In this document: piece by piece, positions 1 to 8,700 of the stretch
Position numbering within the stretch: position 1 is the stretch's first letter
Layout of the letters: the number at the start of each line of letters is the position of its first letter
From: Phoronis pallida
Lineage: Eukaryota; Phoronida; Phoronidae
NCBI GenBank assembly: GCA_028565715.1
Contig: JAOXYC010190577.1
Span: forward strand, 1-12,221
DNA: 12,221 nt
Reading direction: 5' to 3'
Notes under the pieces: generated by a model
Told to the model about the DNA's origin: nothing
The model's database searches: none
Seen by the model: the letters and a program-made list of their open reading frames with translations, nothing else
Position numbers and translations under genes: made by a program

Positions 1-1150
1 GACATGGAACCAAGAGGAAACGATAGCTCATACTCTTTCAAAAGTGGAACGCTGGAACCCTGTTAACTGAACTTTTATACAAAGTTACTGCAGAACAGTT
101 TCTGAATGATGCTTAGGATTTTGTTCCATAACTCATTTCAGGCGGCTCTAAATCCAGCAAACATCAATTTTGGAGTTATAACATGTTCAGCATAACGAAG
201 AAACTTCATTGAAGTGTTACAATGAATTATGGTACTTAACAACTATGCAAATAGCCCCAAGTATTGTGTTTTGTGGGGTTTGAGATTTTTTGTGTATCAC
301 ATTTTTGAATGACGAAGCAATAATTGTGTCTTAATTGTATATTTTGGATGAGTGAAGTTATAAAATGTATATATTGATATGCTGTGTATATTCTGGTCTG
401 TTTAACAGTTTGAAGATGTTTTCTTTTTATTGATCTGTTCTTAAATCTTTTAAAATTTTGTCTTTGAAAAGTTAGTTTTGGCTTTTACACAACCGAATAA
501 TATTCATCAGGGTGCCTGTGAAAACCAACCAATGCAGAATAAGAAAATGAATTTCATTTAGAGTTTTGTATTTTTTGAGTTCAATGACTTTCCGGTGAAA
601 AATATGCTTAGTTTTTTCTCTCTTATGGTTAAAAATAGTAACTATTGTCCATAATATACACACTCAGGTATAAGCCCATCCCCAGTTTTTGAGAAAATCT
701 CGATTTAATATGCCTGTGTGTGGTATTTATCAAGAAACTAACATTGACAACAGTTCTGTTATTCAATCAGTTCCTTTTAAAGTTTGTCATTAACTTAGTA
801 AGTTCTATTTGTCTTCATCTCGCCAAATTACTCAATAGTTTTTGCAAAGTTGTTGAACTAGACAAGGTATTTAACTTAATAAAGATATAAACAACTGTTA
901 TTTTTGTTTTAATAGTTTTAGTACAAAAATAGTTTCTATTTTCAATTTATGAACATGTATTAGTATTTAAACAAAATAGTCGTTGGACAAGTTCCAAAAT
1001 TTATGGGAATCTATTCAAAGGATTTGAATCAAGAATTTTCAGTCAGTAAGCTTTGAAAGGCTTTCTGACCTTTTTGACAATTCCAAAACTATCAACCTGA
1101 TTTTAACTATTGAATGTATTGGAAGTAGGAAACATCAATAAATAACAATA
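1..1150 (+). other. Possible 3' end and 3' UTR of a convergent plus-strand gene
   Basis: The stretch is AT- and T-rich and contains no convincing exon. Two frames are open from base 1: one stops at TAA 64-66, the other at TGA 68-70. Either could be the last codons of an upstream gene, but I recognise neither. Plus-strand poly(A) signals with good downstream elements at 878 and 1137 support its being a 3' UTR. The minus-strand 63-codon frame at 472-663 resembles nothing and is treated as chance. Confidence 0.3.
1137..1142 (+). terminator. Poly(A) signal AATAAA, plus strand
   Basis: AATAAA is followed 15-30 bases later by GTTGTTGGTGGTTT, a strong GT-rich downstream element. It would end a plus-strand transcript converging on the PDZ-GEF gene. 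A second plus-strand AATAAA at 878-883, followed by TGTTATTTTTGTTTT, could be an earlier site for the same transcript. Confidence 0.45.
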
Positions 1151-1168
1151 GAATATAGTTGTTGGTGG

Positions 1169-1174
1169 TTTATT
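1169..1174 (-). terminator. Poly(A) signal AATAAA, minus strand
   Basis: TTTATT on the plus strand reads AATAAA on the minus strand. It is followed within about 25-45 bases by a T/GT-rich stretch (TTGTTATTTATTGATGTTT), the usual form of a cleavage and polyadenylation site. It is a plausible end for the PDZ-GEF transcript. Confidence 0.45.
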
Positions 1175-2026
1175 ATAAAATGATGATTTCTTTACAATAT
1201 TTACAAATGCTCTGTGGCTCCATTCGGAAACAGATACTATTTACATGAATTACTATAAAACATGACATACGATACAATACATACAGTGTAAATGTAAGAT
1301 ACAATACAATATACAACCAGGTTGTTTAGTATATTATTTCATGTATAAGACATACACAAGACAAATCAATGCTTTTCAATCTATAGCATACAAATATTAC
1401 TATTTTGGTGAATTCAAAAACTTTGAAAAAAGACTTCAAGTATATTTTGTAAAAGTCGAACTCTTACAAAATTTTGTCAGACCTCATTTATTCACAAATA
1501 ACACCCATCTTCAGAACACCGACTTATTTTTATCAAAAAATAACACGTGCAACACCGCAATCCAAAACATGAAGGTGAAAAAAAGAAGTCACATAAATAA
1601 ATTGTAAATTGGGATAAGAAATTCAAAAATGCTCATCACAAACATTTCAAAAATTATAGGCCTACAAGAGAGTAGACCTTATTGAGAGAAGACCTTTTCG
1701 AACATATGTTTGGTCTTTGTTCTTAAAGTACTAATTAATTAAAGTGTTATTAACCTGTGTCAAACAGGCACCTTGTGTCAAATAAAATAGACAAATATGC
1801 CAATAATAAATACAGTTATTCAGTTAAACAAAACATAATAAATACTACAAGATACAACTGAACCCCGAAGTTGAACAGTTTAATTCTGTCATGCCCCCTC
1901 TTCCTAAAAGGTTTATTTAATTTATATAACCACAGTTGGTTTAAAAAACATCGCATTTTAAAATTAAAAAAAAAAAAAATTCAAATCAAAAAAAGAAAAT
2001 ATTGATTTATTCAAATGTTATATGAA

Positions 2027-2136
2027 AAAGCTAGTTTCATGATCAAAGTGTTGTTACATGCAAACTAAAGCTGGTTTCATGATCAAAATGTTGTTAAACG
2101 CAAATTAAAGCTGGTTTCATTATCAAAATGTTGCTA
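2027..2136. repeat. 40-bp tandem repeat, about 2.8 copies
   Basis: Units start at 2027, 2067 and 2107. Each begins AAAGCTRGTTTCATKATCAA and continues AWGTTGYT before diverging; the third copy is partial. Spacing is exactly 40 bp. It lies in the inferred 3' UTR. Confidence 0.85.
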
Positions 2137-2699
2137 TATATCATGTTTCTTCAATCACAGAAATTATGCATACACCAGAAACACTTTAAATAAGTTTCTT
2201 ACTTTCCTTTTTAAACAAATCTGAAATTGTAATTAGCAAGTGAACCAACCTTTCTCAAAGAGCCTTCAAATTTTCGAAATAAATCAATTCGAAAACAGAA
2301 TACATACAATGAGTATCTGATAAAAGTATATTTTAAATTCAATTTGATGGCTTGACACTGCTGTAACTGTCCATACTTTCAAAATTAAAAACAGAGTTAC
2401 AACATTTGACCACAGTTACAAATAACATTTTGTTGTATTAACAAATGAGGCTTAAATTAACAACAAAAATCTTATTCAACTTGAAATATTTCATATCAAA
2501 GATCACATCGCTGATGTTAAAATCAGTATACTGAAAGCATGATGTTTAAATGATGTGCAATAAGTTAATAGCATGATCTTTCTGATATCATAAATAGAAA
2601 AGCATTTTATGAAATCAGCAGTTTAATCGGGACACTTTCTGGTCCTCTCGTCAATTTGAATCACAGTTCGCGGATTTAGTCAGAAGGGGGCGCCTCTAG

Positions 2700-2734
2700 T
2701 CATACAGCTGACACTTGCTCTTCATCACCACTCT
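2700..2734 (-). CDS. RAPGEF2: PDZ-GEF terminal coding exon with C-terminal PDZ ligand
   Basis: A very short coding segment: two bases completing Glu, then [10 protein letters not shown] and a TGA stop at 2702-2700. The human protein ends in EEDEDEQVSAV as I recall it, so the match is specific despite the small size. The acceptor is CGTTTCAG just above 2734 and the entry phase fits the previous donor exactly. The terminal Ser-Ala-Val is a class I-type PDZ-binding sequence; in the mammalian protein it binds MAGI/S-SCAM scaffolds. The exon is invisible as an open frame and was found by looking for the expected C terminus. The exon continues as 3' UTR. Confidence 0.9.
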
Positions 2735-5700
2735 CTGAAACGACAAAATGTTAAATTTGAGTAATTGACTGCCATGTTTGTAGCCTCCAATCCTTCTCTA
2801 CGCAAAAAAAATACTTCAAAGCAAGTGACACAAATTTCAACTGCATGCACTGCAAGTAAAAACTGTGAGTGGTATTGTTTTTTTAAGTTTCATTCCACAC
2901 AATCTCAAGAAAAAAATTATTAAATTGGAGGCAAAACCAGCTTTCATTGGTTATTGAACAAGTATCTGATTTTTGGATTTAGCACAAAGTTTTGGGCAAG
3001 TATGATTGGCGCATTTTTTTAGCATATCACATCTTAACTCAAAGAAAGTTAAACATATTTTCTTTGATGTCAATAGTTCTTCAAAACCGTGTTCGTGTAA
3101 AATTATAGCTTCATATTTGGCATTTTGTTTTGAGGCAAACATGAAGCAGGGCTTGTAACAACTCATGACCAAAACCGCGGAGATAATTCTCAAAAAGTTG
3201 ACGAGCAAAAAAAAAAAACGCGCGCCCCGAAAGTTGTCCTACAGTCCCTTCGAGCATCAATTCTTAACGCTTTCTTTCAAATTTAAACCCATTGTGCTCC
3301 GTAACCAGTTTTTCGTGGTAAAATTCACTCGAAACGTGAACCAGCACCATCTTTGTTTTGGGTTGACTCTCTTTCCAACCTCTGAAACCAAAGAGCGATC
3401 AATAACTTCCGGTTTAAAAAATGGGCAAAAACGGAGGAAGCAAAACGAAAACCGCGGAAAGGTTCAGTGAAAACGCGGAAATCCGCGGAAAGGCGGACAA
3501 TTCCAAGCCTTGATGAAGGGATTCCCAACCATATCTAAGGTCCAATAACCTACCACTATTCAACCTATTGCCAGTGACCTCATAGTATTTAGAAGGTACA
3601 GTTTCCTGCGAATAGGAGCGACCTATTTTATTATTGGTCTTGTTGTTGGAAAGATGTGAAACACTGTGGTAATCTGGTAATGGTCGATGTGGCATCTGGG
3701 TATACTGCTGATGAATGAACTGACTGTAGGCTGCAAGAGGATAAAGACATTGGTTAAGATAAAACCACATTGGAAAATTACAAGCACAGTAGTTTAAATC
3801 AGCAAGGTGTGGGTACAAGTCGAATAATGTGGTCCCCGTATAACTTTCGATATTCAGTCAATGGAAACACATTGACAGAATAACGCCAATAAACGAGGGA
3901 TCACATTATTCGACTTGTACCCAAAGTACAGGTCAATAGGTGAGAAGCACATACATGTTACCAGCTGGGAATTATGCATAACCAAGCCTTGTATAGTACA
4001 CGGCACAAGCCTTGTATAGTACACGGCTTACGGTTGTATAAACACAGCAACGGACACATACATATATGTGTGTATCAACCATTGCCGTGTAAATGTGACC
4101 GTGTACTGTGCACAATGCAAGGCTTGATAACTACATTTTAGAATGTGATGGTTAAAAAAGAACAGTTTACATTTCGACTTCAAGCAACTAGTGTAAATCT
4201 TGTTCTAGAAGAAATGTAGCCTACACCAACAACGTTACATCATAAAGCAACAATTCCCACCACCTACTTGAAGTTAGTAGCATTTGTGTCAGTGGACGTG
4301 AAGGGTGGAAAAACCATTATCTACCGTTTAATTGACAAAGCTTGTCAGAGCATTGTCTCAATCCTTGATGTGACAAATGGAGTGTGAAGTTTGTGGTTTG
4401 GTTAGTGTGGACATGCAAAATCGCACACAGCACACTTTCCAAGCGCCATGTGAGTAGCGCTACACTACATCGTGCCTAGTGATGGATTTGAAAACTATCA
4501 AAGAGGGAGAAAGCTCTGTGTTCTCGGGATAGCTTTCCAGGGGTTACGCATGGGACACCAAATCTACAAGTTAGTAAATCAACGTTGAACAACACCAACG
4601 CATGCAAACACACCAATTTGGGAAAACTTTACAAGACACTAACACCGGTGGACAAGACAACTAGACAAGACAAGGTTACGACATATATTTGGTGATTGCA
4701 TAATGTGTACACCGCGCCCGCAGTGGTGACTCGGTTGTGAACTAACCTGTGGAATTTTGAACAACTACGTGATATGGCGGGAGGGGTGGCCTTGATGTTC
4801 CGTTGGATGGAACCGCTGGAAACAAATAAATCAAACAAACTGATAACAAGGACACTCGACACACAATATCTTTAATATGATGGCTGGTTCCTCAAACATT
4901 GATGACGTTAAAAAGTCCCATTAAAGAAAATAATGGTAATTCATTATAAACAGAAAGTTTTTTAAACAAAAAAAGTGGAATTAAAGAAAATAATAGTCAT
5001 TATTCGTTAACAGAAAGAATTTTTGGTTATTTTCCTTTAAACACAAGTTGAAAATGGATAAAACCGATGTAACGGGACAGATAAGGCAACTGCACAACTT
5101 CTAATCATGTAACAAGAAATTGATGCAAATCTAAGAAATTAATTTTCAAATAAAGACAAATTAAAAGAAAAAACTACATAGAACATTAAGCCAACACCCC
5201 CTAATTCACGAATCTTATCTTTGACACAAAGCATCCAAGTTTTTTATGACAAGTTATTTTTTGGATAAAAACAGTCTTGACAATCAAGAAAAAAGGGAGT
5301 GTTACATGTGCAAGGACGTTTGACAGGACCAAAACAGGGAGCATAAATTCAGGTTTACAAGCACTTAAAATGCAAGGAGCATGTAAATATGAGAAAAACA
5401 AATAGGGCAAAATGTTATTGAATAAAAGCAAAAAAGTATGGGGTTTAAACAAAAAAAATAATCCAGAAACCAAGTTGTTAATAAATTAAATTTTGAAATA
5501 AAGATTGGGTAAATCTTCATTCTTTTCAACTTTTAGCCAAAAGAGGGCTCCACTTACCAGATTGGGGAAGACCAGCTGACAGAGGGCGCCGCGACTGCAG
5601 CGGAGAACTGGCCGAGCCAATGGAACTAATACTACGACTGTCAAAACTAGACGACGCCACGCTATTATGACCGGAGTCTGTGTCATACAGGTGTTGGCCA

Positions 5701-8700
5701 CTAGGGCGCGTTACTATATCAATACTGGAATAACTGCTCCCGATGGAATCTGAAATGGAAACGGTCAAATTCATATTTTTTAACAATGAAAAGATTTGAA
5801 CATGTTTGGTTTTCCACAAAATCTCATGAGTTTAAAAAGTAAGAACTTCCATTTTGGATGGTTTTAATTTCCGTAATGATTTCTAAAGACATCAAAGACA
5901 AACAATCTAACTATCTTGTGGCCTTTGCACTGTTCACAAGAATAATTTACCTAGTATCAATTTTAGCAAAATATAGAAGTATGTTAAGCCATCCTTTTTA
6001 TTGCTTTCCTTTTTGCCAACAACCAAAACTCAAACGTTTCTAATGGTACCTGAAGTTTGGGACTTGCGTAATGCACCAATGACCGAAGAACTTTCTGGTG
6101 ACAGTGGTGCTTGCGAGATGACGGGAACACGCGAAGCCCTCGGCGAGGGTGGCTTTCTCATGACTAGAGGACTCGTCACCGGTTGGTAATGATGCTTGGG
6201 GTTCAAAGGTCGCGCTTTGGCTGACAAAGACATCAACTTGCTGACAGCATTTGGATCGTTGACACCAAACATTGGCCCCTTAGGAATGACCACAGTTGGT
6301 TTTTGATCTGAGTTGGATGACTCGTTGGTTTTTCTAGATACTGCAAAAAATATAATTTTCGAAAAGGTAAAGGATTGCAGTATTATAAGTAACCTTTCAA
6401 AAAACAGTTTTTTTTAAGTGAGTAGACTTTGACAAAGAGTTGACCAACACTGAGCCTAGTTAACAATTAAAATTTCAAATTAACAAAAAAAATTACTCGT
6501 ATTTGAGATACAGGATTTGATAAAAGGCCTAATCTGAGTTCACACAACTACAACTTCAATCCATTGAACTGACTGCAATAAGACAAATTCATTTTCACTT
6601 GTTTCTCAAAATGAGTTTTTGAGAATCTAAATGAAGAAAGATGACAAAATAAAAAAGTCCTACCTGGAATTTCACAAGTACAAGATAGTTCATTCAATTT
6701 TTCTTCGTCCGTTACCACTTTCATATTACTTAAATATGATTTCACTCTTCTCACCATCTGGGCCTAAAAGAAAGAACAAGAACATGATCATTCATTAAAA
6801 AAGATTAATACAAAGTGTATACTGCCGTTGAAGGGTTACAAATTGCAAAAAAATATTAAGGCCCTTAGTTCAGTTGGTAGAACGAACACCTGTACAGCAA
6901 AAATCGAGATCTGAGTTTGATTCCTAGTTGAAAGTTCTGTCATTCCAAAAAGTAACTAATTGCGATTTCAAATGGATTTTAATCAAGCCACATGGGTGCA
7001 AAATTAATTAATTTATTAATATGGGTAGGTGGCTATTTTCTGACAAACATGTAAGAAAAAAATTAATTGAAATAAATGGATAGGAGGGTAAAATTAATTA
7101 AAATACATGTTGGTTACAAAAGTGCCTTCCCCCCAGAAAGTTTTTTTTGCTGGAATAGCCCTCAGTACAACTTAAAATCACACATGTTTTTGATAAGCTA
7201 TCTTACCTCCTCGTACATGCGTTTTGGATTGGGGAGAGATGAACCCCGCTTCTTCTTCCGTAACGTTGCAATGCCCGACGCGGAATAGTTGGGGTTATTT
7301 CCGAACATAAACAGACCAGACGGAATGTTGGAATGTCCAAACATATTACATGGATCCTGTAATGATTCAGAGAAAATGGAATAAGTCTACTTTTTGAGAA
7401 TCAATTATGCAAGGTAGAAAGAAAGAAAGTTAAAATTATCATTTTTATTTTTAAAATATCGATTTCTAGATGTTTATTCTGACAATTTATTTCAAAAGAA
7501 GTCCGCTAACACATCAGTCATCGAAAAAAGCCCAGAGTAGCTGGGTTGAAACATCTGACCATCAAAAAAAATCCAGTAAGTGAACAATTTTATATATTTC
7601 ATATATAATTTATTTCATGTTTTTAAGTAGTTCTCACGCACTCTTTTAAGAGGACTTCAACATAAAAGAATTTAACACTTACATATTGATTTGACGTCAT
7701 GTTACACACGTGTCTCACTTCTTTGGCAATCATTCGTAATTTTTCAAAGTTGATCAGTCCTTCAACCTTGGAGTCATTACCAAGATGAATGAAGGTCAAA
7801 TCTTTCTTCACAACAGGGAAGAAAGGTATCTACAAAACAAGAAGGCATTTTTACGATGAAAAAGTCTTTCATTCTTATCTTAAATCCATTTCAAACAGTC
7901 GTAATCTATATTTCCACTGAATTCACATATATATTAGTTGTCAGCACAAGGCCTTACTCACCACAGGTGGCTGCACGTGTTCGCTGTTAAGTAGGTTTCT
8001 ATATTTGGACATGTTGCGCGATGGGTCCATGAAGTCCTTGAGATCATCGAACATTTTAATATATTTTGAGGGCAGTTTATCCCAAGTGTTCCGTAACCTT
8101 GTCACGCAATTGTGGCCAAGACCGCTGATGATGGCGAACATTGAGTTGAAATTTTTACATTCTTTACAATGTCCTACAATGAAAAAAAAAATACCGTAAT
8201 GATGTGAAAATATGACAAATAAAAGACTATCAGCTCACATAGTTTTTGTAAACTATTTCAAGTCCGAACAAACCAAAGTGTGTATTTACCAGCAGAAAAT
8301 GATAAATTTCGATAACAAATTTGTGCCTTGGATGTGTCTCCGACAAATAGGATGGCTTTTTGGTCGCAAGTTCCATACATTTCTATTTTTACCAAACTTA
8401 TGTTTAAATCTGCCTTGTGAAGAAATATGTATTACCTAGTTTTTTGGATAGGTAAGATCCTATGCATACTTACTTGCTATTTTTATGAAGTGTTTGATTA
8501 ATTTCATTCTTTTCACAATGTTTGTTTCATTGCATATTTCTGTGACTACCCAGAACATTTCTTTATTCACCAACTGAAAAAAAGATTGTATATTTAATCA
8601 AAGCTAGATAGGATGCCTCTGACTTCAAAACCTCAAGAAAAAGTATCCTATTTCAATTCAATGAAACTCATTCAGGAATTTCAGTAGTTCATTTGTCTCA

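Larger units (their letters stand above)
1150..2699 (-). other. Inferred 3' UTR of the PDZ-GEF gene
   Basis: No conserved coding sequence is visible after the stop. The stretch is AT-rich, with a 40-bp tandem repeat (2027-2136) and an A-run near 1967-1979. Minus-strand AATAAA hexamers occur at 2011-2006, 1917-1912 and 1174-1169. The last has a T/GT-rich segment beyond it (about 1150-1120) and is the likeliest main end, giving a 1.5-kb UTR. Earlier hexamers could give shorter forms. The plus-strand 88-codon open frame at 1341-1607 looks like chance: it is Lys/Asn/Thr/Phe-rich with no recognisable motif. Confidence 0.5.
2735..3553 (-). other. Last intron of PDZ-GEF (819 bp) with promoter-like patch
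   Basis: Donor G|GTAGGT is at the right end and acceptor CGTTTCAG at the left. The part from 2735 to about 3160 is plain AT-rich sequence. The part from about 3165 to 3513 is much richer in CpG and is listed separately. The short open frames on both strands around 2951-3208 show no family resemblance. Confidence 0.8.
3731..5557 (-). other. Long intron of PDZ-GEF (1827 bp) with foldback elements
   Basis: It lies between exons I and J. It contains the MITE at 3812-3921, the foldback element at 3983-4126 and the 60-bp duplication at 4920-5040. The middle (about 4140-4900) has higher complexity but no open frame resembling the PDZ-GEF tail. The human tail is longer than this one, so an unrecognised exon divergent beyond detection cannot be excluded, although the codon phases join perfectly without one. 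Confidence 0.75.

Noticed and set aside
1341-1607. 88-codon plus-strand open frame
   Set aside because: Biased to Lys, Asn, Thr and Phe, in AT-rich sequence, no motif, and antisense within the probable 3' UTR.
4629-4862. Possible extra PDZ-GEF tail exon between exons I and J
   Set aside because: Residues do not resemble the family tail, and exons I and J already join in phase.
5201-5473. Minus-strand 90-codon frame with membrane-like segments
   Set aside because: Hydrophobicity reflects T-rich intron sequence; no homology and no phase fit as a PDZ-GEF exon.
6001-6189. 62-codon plus-strand open frame rich in Gly and Glu
   Set aside because: Shadow of the Ser/Pro-rich exon H.
6860-6930. Functional tRNA gene
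   Set aside because: Acceptor and anticodon stems do not pair; better explained as a SINE head or pseudogene.
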